Assembly (NCBI RefSeq): GCF_015163075.1
Contig: NZ_JADDXU010000004.1
Coordinates: 558,001 to 622,000, forward strand
Length of the DNA stretch: 64,000 nt
Direction: 5' to 3'
From: Streptomyces justiciae
GTDB lineage: Bacteria > Actinomycetota > Actinomycetes > Streptomycetales > Streptomycetaceae
Position 1 is the first letter of the stretch. Every line of letters starts with the position of its first letter. Both the position numbers and the translations under genes were made by a program. Positions 21,391-29,779 of the stretch are shown piece by piece. The notes under the pieces were generated by a model. That model was not told where the DNA came from. It did not search any database and worked only from the letters and a program-made list of their open reading frames with translations.

Positions 21391-22620
21391 ATGTCACTGC
21401 TGAAGGACCGCAACTTCCTGCTTCTCTTCGCCGGCCAGGGCATCTCCCGCTTCGGCGACGGCCTGTACACCGCCGCGACCGCCTGGCTGGCGTGGTCGCT
21501 GACGAAGGACCCCACGGCCGTCGCCGTGGTGAGCGTCTCGGCGTTCGCGCCCGCGTTCGTGGCCACCTTCGTCGTCGCGTCGTACGCCGACCGCCGCGAC
21601 CGCCGCAAGCTGATGATCGCCACCGACCTGGCCCGGGTCGCCGTGGTGGCCGTCGCATCGGTCCTGCTCGCCCTCGACCTGCTGAACCTGCCCCTGCTCG
21701 TGGCGACCACGGCACTGCTGGCGCTGATCGGCGCCCCGTTCGCCCCGGCCCGCAACGCCATCGTCACGCAGATCGTGCCGGACGACCGCCTCCAGCAGGC
21801 CAACGGGCTGCTGCAAGTCGCCTTCCGGGCCGCCTTCTTCGTCGGCCCGCTCGCGCTCGCGCCGCTGCTGGCCCTCGGCTCGTTGCAGGCGGCGCTGGTG
21901 GTCAACGGACTTACCTTCCTGGGCTCGGCGGCCGCCGTGGCCGCCATCCGCGTGACCCGCCCGGCACCGGCCGGCGCTCGGACGGGACTGTGGTCCGATC
22001 TCGGCGCCGGACTGAGAGCCGTGCGGGCCGCTCCCGACGTCCTCGTGGTCATCGTGACCTTCGTGCTCGCCCTCGCCCTGACCAACGGTTTCCTGACCGT
22101 CGGGCTCGTCGCCGTCGTGGGACAAGGCGGCCAGTACGGCCTGCTGCTCGGTGTCGCGGGGGTCGCCGAAGTGGTGGGCGCCCTGCTCCTGGCGGGCTTG
22201 CGCATCCGCAGACTCGCACTGGCCGCGGTGCTGGCGTGGGCCCTGCTCGGCATCTTCCGGGCACCGCTTGGAGCAGTCACCTCCACGACCGTGGCGGCAC
22301 TCCTCCTCACCGCCACCGGGCTGGCCTCGGCCCTCACGGACATCCCCCTGATCGCACTGGTGCAGCAGCGCATACCGAGCCGGCATCTGGCGAAGGCGCT
22401 CGGCCTGTGGGAGGCCGGAGTGGCGGGAGCCCTGTCGATCTCCCCCTTCGTGGCCTCGACCGCCATCACCCTCGTCGGAGTCGAGAACGCCTTCCTGCTC
22501 TCGGGGGCCGCCGTTGTCGTCCTGGTCATGACCGCCACGCTCACCCTCGCACGCGCCGGCGCACGGCGGCAGCCCGGCCAGAAGCCCCTCGCCACGGCAG
22601 GCGTCGTGGCGTCCGAATAA
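21391..22620 (+). CDS. MFS transporter
   Basis: This 409-residue polytopic protein of the major facilitator superfamily has about 12 hydrophobic segments. The motif A-like loop ASYADRRDRRKLMIATD lies between helices 2 and 3. The N-terminus LLFAGQGISRFGDGLYTAATAWL is typical of the macrolide-efflux/enterobactin-exporter type. ATG 21391 starts exactly at the first helix; the frame is open upstream through the ArsR gene but in a different frame from it. Likely co-expressed with the ArsR-type gene. Substrate unknown. Confidence 0.88.
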   Translation: MSLLKDRNFLLLFAGQGISRFGDGLYTAATAWLAWSLTKDPTAVAVVSVSAFAPAFVATFVVASYADRRDRRKLMIATDLARVAVVAVASVLLALDLLNLPLLVATTALLALIGAPFAPARNAIVTQIVPDDRLQQANGLLQVAFRAAFFVGPLALAPLLALGSLQAALVVNGLTFLGSAAAVAAIRVTRPAPAGARTGLWSDLGAGLRAVRAAPDVLVVIVTFVLALALTNGFLTVGLVAVVGQGGQYGLLLGVAGVAEVVGALLLAGLRIRRLALAAVLAWALLGIFRAPLGAVTSTTVAALLLTATGLASALTDIPLIALVQQRIPSRHLAKALGLWEAGVAGALSISPFVASTAITLVGVENAFLLSGAAVVVLVMTATLTLARAGARRQPGQKPLATAGVVASE

Positions 22621-22634
22621 AAGGGTCAGTGCGC

Positions 22635-22967
22635 CTACGGGACGTCAACTATCTTGCCGTCCTCGTCGAGCGTGTGGGTCTCCCAGTACACGTCCCACTT
22701 GTCGCCGACCTCCTGCGGCACCTTCCCCTCGGGGTATCTCGCGTATCCCGCAGAGGGTTCCTCCTCGTCCGAGACGCACGCGGAGCCGGTCGAGCCCACG
22801 GCCAGGACGGGGTACTCGCCACCGCTGCAGATGTTCTCCCGGTACTCCCAGCCCGCGCATCCACTGAGCGCCAGGACCGCGGCCGTGCTCGCCAACACGG
22901 CGGCGATGCGGGCCTTTTGAGGCCGCAGACCGGATGCGGCGCGGCTCTTGTCGCGGGGCGTGATCAT
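22635..22967 (-). CDS. Small secreted lipoprotein
   Basis: This 110-residue protein has a lipobox LSGC (Cys near residue 38) after a hydrophobic stretch. The mature part has CSGGEYPV, a second pair of cysteines and an acidic tail ending DGKIVDVP. It resembles a lipoprotein family common in Streptomyces (named SCO0607-like, from memory). ATG 22967 has GGGAGAG upstream; the frame is open farther, but that region is the divergent promoter. It converges on the MFS gene with 14 bp between and is divergent from the snapalysin. Function unknown. Confidence 0.8.
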   Translation of the reverse strand: MITPRDKSRAASGLRPQKARIAAVLASTAAVLALSGCAGWEYRENICSGGEYPVLAVGSTGSACVSDEEEPSAGYARYPEGKVPQEVGDKWDVYWETHTLDEDGKIVDVP

Positions 22968-23294
22968 CGTGTCTCTCCCGTTCGTTCGGTGTGCCTCCAC
23001 TCTCGCTGCCGAAGGGGCGCCGCCTCCTGAGCGCGCGTACTCAGAGACACCCGCGCAGATGCTCAATGTGCCGATGGTGACGTGCCGCAACAGTCCAACT
23101 CCCTTTGAGGACAGGCCCTTGACGGAAAATGCTGATGGCAGGTACATGACCGATGGGTCTCCAGGGGCATACCATCGCAAGGCCTCGGAGGGGCGGTCGA
23201 CGGTGTGTCCGGCCCGACCGGAGCACCTGTGCCGCTCCTTCGCGTACCCGGCTCCGCCGGGGCCGGAAATCCCCCCACGGATGAAGGAGCAGCA
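22968..23294. other. Lipoprotein/snapalysin divergent region (327 bp, no gene)
   Basis: No convincing gene. A weak promoter-like pair, TTGACG at 23119-23124 and TACATG at 23143-23148 (18-base spacer), reads toward the protease, leaving a leader of about 140 bases. The usual neighbour of snapalysin, a divergent LysR gene (snpR), is absent. Confidence 0.4.
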
Positions 23295-23870
23295 ATGCCC
23301 CTCGGCACATGGCTCAAGGCAGGCACATCCGCCGCGGCGCTCGTCCTCGCCATGGCGAGCGCAGCGACCGCCGCCCCCGCGAGTGAACCGCCCACCGCCC
23401 AGGCGGCGGTGGTGGCCCTTCGCTACGACGACAGCCGCGCCGGCGGCTGGGAATCGGCGATCGCGGCCGGAGTCGCCTCCTGGAACGCGAACGTGAGCAA
23501 CGTCAGGCTGGTGGAAGCGGCACCCGGCGCCGGCGCCGAGATCGTCATCGTCGCCACCACGAGTTGGCCGCAGGCCACCCTCGGCCCCGTTCGTCCGGGC
23601 CGGCAGGTCCGCGTCGAACTCGGCAGCCAGGCCGTGAGCCAGGGGTACGACAAGACCCGGATCGCCGCCCACGAACTGGGCCACAGCCTCGGCCTGCCGG
23701 ACACCAAACCCGGCCCCTGCTCACAACTGATGTCGGGTTCGAGCGCCGGCACGGCGTGCACGAACGCCGTACCCGACGCGGCCGAGCGGTCCCGAGTGCA
23801 GTCCACGTACGCGAATGGCGTCGCCGCGCTCATCCGCACGGACGGTCGCAACCTCGTCGACGCACCCTGA
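23295..23870 (+). CDS. Snapalysin family secreted metalloprotease (M7)
   Basis: The 191-residue protein has a signal peptide (about 1-29, ending ATAAP), a short pro-region and a mature protease of about 140 residues. The zinc motif HELGHSLGLPD is the HExxHxxGxxD of family M7, with Glu as the catalytic base and Asp as third ligand. Two cysteines (PCSQLMS and GTACTN) fit the single disulfide of snapalysin. ATG 23295 has AAGGAG six bases before it. It is an extracellular neutral protease that prefers aromatic residues at P1' (family knowledge). Confidence 0.93.
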   Translation: MPLGTWLKAGTSAAALVLAMASAATAAPASEPPTAQAAVVALRYDDSRAGGWESAIAAGVASWNANVSNVRLVEAAPGAGAEIVIVATTSWPQATLGPVRPGRQVRVELGSQAVSQGYDKTRIAAHELGHSLGLPDTKPGPCSQLMSGSSAGTACTNAVPDAAERSRVQSTYANGVAALIRTDGRNLVDAP

Positions 23871-23887
23871 GCACACTGCCCCACAGG

Positions 23888-23917
23888 GCGACCACGGCCC
23901 TCCGAGGCCGTGGTCGC
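23888..23917 (+). terminator. Hairpin terminator after snapalysin
   Basis: A 12-bp perfect stem, GCGACCACGGCC at 23888-23899 pairing with GGCCGTGGTCGC at 23906-23917, has loop CTCCGA. It lies between the protease stop and the convergent acetyltransferase stop, so it may serve both. Confidence 0.8.
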
Positions 23918-23942
23918 GCGACAGCACGTCCTCATGCCCTGG

Positions 23943-24338
23943 TCAGAGGGCGATCAACCCGGCCGTTGTCTCCCTGAAGCCGCAGGCGTCGAAGTAGAAC
24001 GACCGAAGGTGCTCCTCGAAGTCGACATGGAGCCACTCGCACTGCGCGGCGCGAGCTTCGCGAGCCGCAGTTGCGACCAGCGCTCCACCCACACCGCCCC
24101 GCTTGCGGTGGTCGGCGACGACCGCGTCCAGGAGGAAGGCGTGAACTCCGCCGTCCCAGGCCACGTTGACGAAGCCGATCAGCGAGCCGCCTTCCCACGC
24201 GCAGACCCAGCCGAGGCTGTGCCGCTGAAGCCTTTCTCGCCAGTCGGTCTGAGCGACGGGGTGGCCGAAACCGTCGGCGTGCAGGGCGTTGAGGGCGGAG
24301 TTGTCGAAGTCGCCGCGCCACTCGTACTCGATCGTCAC
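23943..24338 (-). CDS. GNAT family N-acetyltransferase
   Basis: The 131-residue protein has the GNAT core: GFVNVAWDGGVHAFLLDAVVADHRKRGGVGGALVATAA holds beta-4 and the acetyl-CoA-binding RxxGxG/A loop, followed by ARAAQCEWLHVDFEEHLRSFYFDACGF. I prefer GTG 24338 because VTIEYEWRGDF is the usual start of such proteins. TTG 24377 would give 13 more residues and a TTGA overlap with the upstream stop. Either way it is translationally linked to the PEBP gene upstream. Substrate unknown. Confidence 0.82.
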   Translation of the reverse strand: MTIEYEWRGDFDNSALNALHADGFGHPVAQTDWRERLQRHSLGWVCAWEGGSLIGFVNVAWDGGVHAFLLDAVVADHRKRGGVGGALVATAAREARAAQCEWLHVDFEEHLRSFYFDACGFRETTAGLIAL

Positions 24339-24373
24339 CTCTCGATCGTAGGGACACCGAACCGCCGGGTAGG

Positions 24374-24826
24374 TCAACGCTGGTAGAGGGCCACCAGGGT
24401 GCCGCTCGCAAGTTGTCGTTCGTCGACGGCCCGGTGCACCTGGTCAGCGCTGGGAGCATCGGGGAGAACGCAGGGTTCGGCCAGAGCATAGAGGCGGATG
24501 AAGTAGTGGTGGGCGTCGTCGCCCGGCGGCGGGTGCGGTCCGCCCCATTCCCGTTCGCCGAAGCCGTTGACCAGCTCCGTGCCGCCAGGCGGGGGCTTCC
24601 CCGCCTCGACGCCGTCGCTGTGCGGATCGATGCCTACGACCACCCAGTGCACGAACGTGCCCGACGGCGCGTCGGGGTCTTCGCACAGCAGGACCAGTTC
24701 GGCCGCGTCGTCGGGAACGCCGGACCACGTCAGGGGCGGCGAGGCGTTCTCCCCTTCGTATGCGTACCGGCGGGCCAGAAAGGCGTGGTCGCTGAAGGCG
24801 TCGCTGGTGAGTTCGATGCCGGCCAT
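24374..24826 (-). CDS. YbhB/YbcL family PEBP-like protein
   Basis: The 150-residue protein has the phosphatidylethanolamine-binding fold signatures: SPPLTWSGVP, the DPDAPSGTFVHWVV pocket motif and GPHPPPGDDAHHYFIRLYAL. The family is called Raf-kinase-inhibitor-like, but bacterial roles are poorly known. ATG 24826 gives the usual N-terminus MAGIELTSDAF; the frame is open to 24886. First gene of a two-gene leftward unit with the GNAT. Confidence 0.9.
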   Translation of the reverse strand: MAGIELTSDAFSDHAFLARRYAYEGENASPPLTWSGVPDDAAELVLLCEDPDAPSGTFVHWVVVGIDPHSDGVEAGKPPPGGTELVNGFGEREWGGPHPPPGDDAHHYFIRLYALAEPCVLPDAPSADQVHRAVDERQLASGTLVALYQR

Positions 24827-25027
24827 GAGGTCCGGGTATCCCGGTCGTGTCCGGAAATAACCGCTCGGGTCCGATCGGCAATCCACATGGCGGGCGGGAG
24901 CGCGGGTACTCGGGGCGCGGGTTCCTCAGCCGGGCGCCACCTCGTCCTGGCCATGCCGAGCTGTCGGAGTGCGATCAACCATGAGTGACATTTTTCTGGA
25001 CATCCTTGCCGTCATGCGGGACGCGCG

Positions 25028-25897
25028 ATGACCGGCGCTGAGCATGGCGTCGTGGTCGTCGGCGTCGACGACGGGTCGTACTCGTGGGTCGCGGCGGACT
25101 GGGCCGCTGCGGAGGCGGCGCGGCGCGGCTGCTCGCTGAAGATCGTCCACGCCGTCGGCCGGGAGGCGGACGCCGCATACGGTGAGCCGCTGGAGCTTGG
25201 GCTCACGGAGCGGGCCAGGGAGGCGGCCGCCGGCGTGCTCGACGACGCCCGGGCGCGGGTCACCGCCGGCCATCCCGACGTGCACGTCGAGACCGAGGCC
25301 GCGCGGGAGGACCCGGCCGGGGCGCTGATGAGCGTGGCAAAGGACGCTGACCTGATCGTGGTCGGCACGCGAGGGCGTGGTGGCTTCGCCGAGCTGCTGC
25401 TGGGGTCGGTGAGCCGGAAGGTGGCCGCCCACGCCGACCGGCCCGTCGTGGTGGTCCGCGGGGACACCGTGAAGCCTGTCGGCAACGGCATCGTGGCGGG
25501 CGTACGTGACGAGCGGGACGAGGCAGCCGTGCGGTTCGCGCTCGTCGAGGCCGAGCTGCACCGGGCCGACGTGCGACTGGTGCACTCCTGGACACCGCTC
25601 GCCCACACCGGCCTCGTGACGTCACAGGTCAGCCATGTCGAGCAGGAGCGCAACGCCCACACCCAGCTGCTGAACCACGCCGCGCGATCCGTCATCGAAC
25701 ACCCGACGGTCCACGTGGACACCGAGCTGACCGTCGACTCGGCTGCCGGGGCTCTGGTGAAGGTGTCGGACGGGGCAGGCCTGGTGGTGCTCCCGCGCCA
25801 TCCGGTCGAGGGCAGGTTCGGGCTGCCGCTGGGCACGGTGGTGCACGCCGTCCTGCATCACGCGCGCTGCCCTGTCGCCGTCGTCCCGGTGAGCTGA
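25028..25897 (+). CDS. Universal stress protein, tandem UspA domains
   Basis: The 289-residue protein has two UspA domains. The first (about 7-140) has VVVGVDDGSYSWVAADWAA and the full ATP-binding loop GTRGRGGFAELLLGSVSRKV. The second (about 150-288) is degenerate at that loop: LPRHPVEGRFGLPLGTVVHAVLHHA keeps only part of the Gly pattern. In this family that suggests one ATP-binding and one structural domain. Such proteins are usually induced in stationary phase or low oxygen. It stands alone on its strand. Confidence 0.93.
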   Translation: MTGAEHGVVVVGVDDGSYSWVAADWAAAEAARRGCSLKIVHAVGREADAAYGEPLELGLTERAREAAAGVLDDARARVTAGHPDVHVETEAAREDPAGALMSVAKDADLIVVGTRGRGGFAELLLGSVSRKVAAHADRPVVVVRGDTVKPVGNGIVAGVRDERDEAAVRFALVEAELHRADVRLVHSWTPLAHTGLVTSQVSHVEQERNAHTQLLNHAARSVIEHPTVHVDTELTVDSAAGALVKVSDGAGLVVLPRHPVEGRFGLPLGTVVHAVLHHARCPVAVVPVS

Positions 25898-25918
25898 TCA
25901 TCGATCGCTTGCCCGCCG

Positions 25919-26125
25919 TCAGCGCAGTGGCCCGCGCTGCTCAAGCTGATCACGGACATCGGCTTCGGTCCGGGTGCCGAAGTGCTCTGGGCCGAGCAGT
26001 GCCACCGCCTGATGGTGCGTGTGCTCCGCCGCCAGATGCGCCTCCGCGACGGCATCACCGCGCTCGCGAACGAGGTTCTCGTAGATCGGCAGGAAATTCT
26101 CGGAGGGGTTGGCTGTCACAGTCAT
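25919..26125 (-). CDS. Small hypothetical protein
   Basis: This 68-residue, mostly charged, helical open frame includes AEAHLAAEHTHHQAVALLGPEHFG. CAGGA stands directly before its ATG, and the start is 10 bp after the stop of the membrane-protein gene upstream, so the two may be an operon. I do not recognise the family. Codon use is like neighbouring genes, but its short length leaves doubt. Confidence 0.45.
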   Translation of the reverse strand: MTVTANPSENFLPIYENLVRERGDAVAEAHLAAEHTHHQAVALLGPEHFGTRTEADVRDQLEQRGPLR

Positions 26126-26135
26126 TCCTGGGTGA

Positions 26136-26489
26136 TCAGGATCGGTTGAGTCGGGTGGCGATTCCGTGACCGATCAGCAAATACATGACCGCCGGAAGGC
26201 CATAATCGAGGATTACTCGTAGATTCTCTGTGTCGGTGGTGAAAATGTCCTGCGACCACCAGGCCAGCCAGTCGGCGGTGCCCCGCACGAATCTGACGAA
26301 CGCGTTCGCCTGGTTCGCGTCGAGCAGGAAGAGCAGGATCCACAGGCCCAGCAGGCCCGCTGCGGTGTCGGCGATCGTGCAGATCGTCAGAGCCGTGCGT
26401 CGGCCCGTGTCCCGCGGGCGCGTGGGGCGTCCGGGGGCCGGGGGCTGGTCGTAGGTCCGGTATCCGGAAACCGGGTCGGTGTTGCTCAT
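26136..26489 (-). CDS. Small membrane protein of unknown function
   Basis: This 117-residue protein has a Pro-rich cytoplasmic N-terminus (about 1-32) and two membrane helices: about 35-55 (ALTICTIADTAAGLLGLWILLFLL) and about 95-112 (LPAVMYLLIGHGIAT). Between them lies a Trp-rich segment RGTADWLAWWSQDIF. ATG 26489 gives a sensible N-terminus; the frame is open to 26618 through non-coding-like, AT-richer sequence. Not recognised as a named family. Confidence 0.65.
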   Translation of the reverse strand: MSNTDPVSGYRTYDQPPAPGRPTRPRDTGRRTALTICTIADTAAGLLGLWILLFLLDANQANAFVRFVRGTADWLAWWSQDIFTTDTENLRVILDYGLPAVMYLLIGHGIATRLNRS

Positions 26490-26758
26490 GAGGAATTCCG
26501 ATCTGACTTGGTGTGGTGGCGGCGCTTTCTTTCTCCTTCTGCGTATGGATACCTCGGTCGCGTTACACTCCGCCCGCAATGCCCGAAAATATGGTCGCCT
26601 ATTCGGGCACTTGGTCAAATATTCTGCCGCTGGGCCACAATTCCGCTGACTCTTCCGGGCAAGGAATGTGCCGGCTGGTGTTTGCGCGCTTCCGGTGAGG
26701 CCACTCGTTCTCTCGAACCGCTCGTAGCTCCCAGTCCCGTCCGGGGAGGCGCACGACG

Positions 26759-27238
26759 ATGGCGCGCATGCTCGTCAAGGGTGACGACCTGGTCGTACGG
26801 CTGGCCTGGTGGGAGAAGGCGGCCGGACGCCACCGTGACGTGCGGGTGCCGCTGGCGGCGGTGCGCCGGGTGACCGTCGAACCGGACTGGTGGCGTGCCC
26901 TGCGCGGCACCCAGGAGCACGGCAGGTGCATCCCCGGTGTCCTGTGCCTCGGCTCGCGCCGCCATCAGGGCGGGACGGACTTCGTCGCGGTGCGGCCGGG
27001 CCGGCCTGTGGTGTGTCTCGAACTGTGGCCCTCCGCTCCCTTCCGGCTGCTCGCCGTCTCCGTGCGGGACGACGCGGAGGGCAGGGACTTGGCCGGCAGG
27101 CTCCAGCGGAGTGCGCCGGAGGTCGATGCGTCCACGCGTTGGCGCCAGCCGTTGCCCGTGCCCGAGGAGACGGACCGGCGTTCTGCCGGGATGTCTCTTC
27201 TGGGGTCCGCGGAGCCGCACGAGACCCGGAGGACGTGA
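26759..27238 (+). CDS. Conserved hypothetical protein upstream of aconitase
   Basis: This 159-residue soluble protein has a beta-rich first two thirds: LVVRLAWWEKAAGRHRDVRVPLAAVRRVTVEPDWWRALRG followed by VVCLELWPSAPFRLLAVSV. The pattern suggests a PH-like barrel, as in other small Streptomyces proteins (inference). GGGGAGG stands nine bases before ATG 26759; ATG 26768 is possible. Its TGA overlaps the aconitase ATG by one base (TGATG), so the two are translationally coupled. Confidence 0.75.
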   Translation: MARMLVKGDDLVVRLAWWEKAAGRHRDVRVPLAAVRRVTVEPDWWRALRGTQEHGRCIPGVLCLGSRRHQGGTDFVAVRPGRPVVCLELWPSAPFRLLAVSVRDDAEGRDLAGRLQRSAPEVDASTRWRQPLPVPEETDRRSAGMSLLGSAEPHETRRT

Positions 27239-29214
27239 TGCGTTCCCACGGCACGCTGGCCCAACGGCTGATCGCCGACCATCTCGTCGAAGGCCGCATG
27301 GAACCCGGCCAGGAGATCGGCCTGCGCATCGACCAGACGCTCACCCAGGACGCGACCGGCACGCTGGTGATGCAGGAGCTGGAAGCGCTCCGTCTGGACC
27401 GGGTCCGTACCGAGGTCAGCGTCCAGTACGTCGACCACAACCTGCTCCAGGCGGACGAGCGCAACGCCGAGGACCACGCCTTCCTGCGCTCGGCATGCCG
27501 CCGCTTCGGGATCTGGTACTCCAAGCCCGGCAACGGCGTCTCCCATCCCACCCACATGCAGCGCTTCGGCGTTCCGGGCCGGACGCTGGCCGGGTCGGAC
27601 TCGCACACCTGCGCCGCCGGGTCGCTGGGCATGCTCGCCCTGGGCACCGGTGGTCTGGAGGTCGCACTCGCCATGGCGGGGCGGCCCCTGTACGTGACCA
27701 TGCCGGAGATCTGGGGCATCCGTCTGACCGGGCGGCTGCCGGAGTGGGTGAGCGCCAAGGACGTGGTGCTGGAGCTGCTGCGACGGCACGGTGTGAAGGG
27801 CGCGGTCAACCGCATCCTGGAGTACCACGGCCCCGGCCTGGACCAGCTGACGGCCATGGACCGGCACGTCATCGCCAACATGGGCGCCGAACTGGGCGCG
27901 ACGGCCTCCGTGTTTCCCGCCGACGCGGCGGTGCGCGACTTCCTGCGCGCCGAGGACCGCGAGGACGCCTTCCGCGAGCTGTCCGCCGAGCCGGACGCCG
28001 ACTACGACCTGACCGACGAGATCGACCTCGCCGCCCTCGAACCGCTCATCGCCCGCCCCACCTCGCCCGGCAACGTCGTACCGGTGCGCGAGGTCGCGGG
28101 CGAGCCCGTCGGACAGGCCGTCATCGGCTCCTCCGCCAATCCCGGGCTGCGTGACTTCGCCGTCGCCGCCGCGATCGTCGCCGGCCGTCAGACGGACTCC
28201 GGCGTCAGCTTCGACGTCAACCCGACCTCCCGCGAGATCCTCGCCGACCTCACCAGGATGGGCGCCACCTTCGACCTGATCGCCGCCGGGGCCCGTATCC
28301 ACCAGGCCGGCTGCCTGGGCTGCATCGGCATGGGCCAGGCCCCGGCGCCCGGCCGCAACAGCCTGCGCACCTTCCCGCGCAACTTCCCCGGCCGCTCCGG
28401 CACCGAACAGGACGCCGTCTGGCTGTGCTCCCCGGAGACGGCCGCCGTCTCCGCCCTCACCGGCGAGATCACCGACCCCCGCGACTGGGCCGCCAAGGAG
28501 GCCGTGCCCCCACCGCGCCTGCGACTGCCCGAACGGGCGTCGGTCAACCGCGCGATGCTGGAGCCGCCGCTGCCGCCCGAACAGGCCGCCCGGATCACGC
28601 TGGAACGCGGCCCCAACATCTCCGGCCTGCCCGACCTCGACCCGCTGCCCGACGCGCTGGAGGGGCCGGTCCTGCTCAAGTGCGGGGACAACGTCTCCAC
28701 CGACGAGATCTCACCGGCCGGGGCGAAGGCACTGCCGTACCGCTCCAACATCCCCAAGCTCGCCGAGTTCACCTTCACCCGGATCGACCCGGACTACCCC
28801 CGCCGCGCCGCTGACCTGGCCACCGACAGCGGGCCCGGCCGCCACTTCGTCGTCGGCGGGGAGAACTACGGCCAGGGCTCCTCCCGCGAACACGCCGCCA
28901 TCACCCCGCGCCACCTCGGACTGCGCGCCGTCGTCGCCAAGTCCTACGCCCGCATCCACTGGCAGAACCTCACCAACTTCGGCGTCCTGCCCCTGGAGTT
29001 CGACGACCCGGCCGACTACGACCGCATCGACGCCGACGACCGGCTGCGCCTGGAGAACCTCCACACCGACCTGGCCCCAGGAGCCGCACCCCGCCTGCGC
29101 CTGCACAACACCACCAAGGACGAGACGTACGAGATCCACCACCACCTGTCCGATGGCCGCCGCCGCACCGTGCTCGCCGGAGGAACGATCGCCGCCCTCG
29201 CCGGCGCCGGTTGA
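27238..29214 (+). CDS. Aconitate hydratase, monomeric short type
   Basis: The 658-residue enzyme has the three N-terminal aconitase domains and a C-terminal swivel domain. It shows the GSDSHTCAAGSLGMLALGTGG motif, HQAGCLGCIGMGQAP with two cluster cysteines (C359, C362) and the swivel motif GENYGQGSSREHAAITPRHLG with the catalytic Ser. It interconverts citrate and isocitrate or related acids. One feature is odd: the usual GSCTN, which provides the third Fe-S cysteine, reads GSSAN (residues 297-301). The length fits the Aquifex-type short aconitases rather than the 900-residue AcnA of Streptomyces, so this is probably a second enzyme. GGAGGA precedes the start. Confidence 0.88.
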   Translation: MRSHGTLAQRLIADHLVEGRMEPGQEIGLRIDQTLTQDATGTLVMQELEALRLDRVRTEVSVQYVDHNLLQADERNAEDHAFLRSACRRFGIWYSKPGNGVSHPTHMQRFGVPGRTLAGSDSHTCAAGSLGMLALGTGGLEVALAMAGRPLYVTMPEIWGIRLTGRLPEWVSAKDVVLELLRRHGVKGAVNRILEYHGPGLDQLTAMDRHVIANMGAELGATASVFPADAAVRDFLRAEDREDAFRELSAEPDADYDLTDEIDLAALEPLIARPTSPGNVVPVREVAGEPVGQAVIGSSANPGLRDFAVAAAIVAGRQTDSGVSFDVNPTSREILADLTRMGATFDLIAAGARIHQAGCLGCIGMGQAPAPGRNSLRTFPRNFPGRSGTEQDAVWLCSPETAAVSALTGEITDPRDWAAKEAVPPPRLRLPERASVNRAMLEPPLPPEQAARITLERGPNISGLPDLDPLPDALEGPVLLKCGDNVSTDEISPAGAKALPYRSNIPKLAEFTFTRIDPDYPRRAADLATDSGPGRHFVVGGENYGQGSSREHAAITPRHLGLRAVVAKSYARIHWQNLTNFGVLPLEFDDPADYDRIDADDRLRLENLHTDLAPGAAPRLRLHNTTKDETYEIHHHLSDGRRRTVLAGGTIAALAGAG

Positions 29215-29243
29215 TCACCTCTGGCGCGGGTATCCGGGCGCGC

Positions 29244-29705
29244 ATGAAGTGGCAGCAGGTGCAGGACTCACCGGCCGCGGTCTTCGTCGTGGTCCTCGAC
29301 CCCGGCGAGGAGGCACTCGCCGAGATCACCGGCTTCGCCCGCGAGCAGTCCCTCGGAGCGTCCCAGGTGACCGCCGTGGGCGCGTTCTCGCAGGCCACGG
29401 TGGGGTGGTTCGACCGCTCGGCCAGGAACTACCGGCGGATTCCGGTCGACGAGCAGTGTGAGGTGCTGTCACTGCTGGGTGACATCGCCGTAGGCGAGGA
29501 AGGGCCGACTCCACACCTGCACGCTGTGCTGGGCCTGCCCGACGGCACCACACGCGGTGGGCATCTGCTGGAGGGGCGGGTGTGGCCGACGCTGGAGGTC
29601 ATCGTCCGGGACAGCCCGGTGGCTCTGGCGAAGATCCACCGCCCCGACCTCGGCCTGGCGCTGATCAACCTGCCGGGCGGGGTATCGCGGGGGAGCGGCA
29701 CATGA
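29244..29705 (+). CDS. PPC/DUF296 domain protein
   Basis: This 153-residue protein is made of one PPC domain (plants and prokaryotes conserved). It has FVVVLDPGEEALAEITGFAREQSLGASQVTAVGAFSQATVGWFD and the metal-site-like PTPHLHAVLGLPDGTTRGGHLLEG. In plants the domain accompanies AT-hooks; bacterial members are stand-alone with unknown role. I take ATG 29244 (MKWQQVQDSP); TTG 29211 overlaps the aconitase stop and is possible. It follows aconitase closely and may be co-transcribed. Confidence 0.87.
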   Translation: MKWQQVQDSPAAVFVVVLDPGEEALAEITGFAREQSLGASQVTAVGAFSQATVGWFDRSARNYRRIPVDEQCEVLSLLGDIAVGEEGPTPHLHAVLGLPDGTTRGGHLLEGRVWPTLEVIVRDSPVALAKIHRPDLGLALINLPGGVSRGSGT

Positions 29706-29779
29706 CCGCCGGGGCCCAGGCTGTACCCGGAGCCTGGTCGTCGACTGTCCGATGAGGGGGGTGGAAGGGGGCCTCGGGC

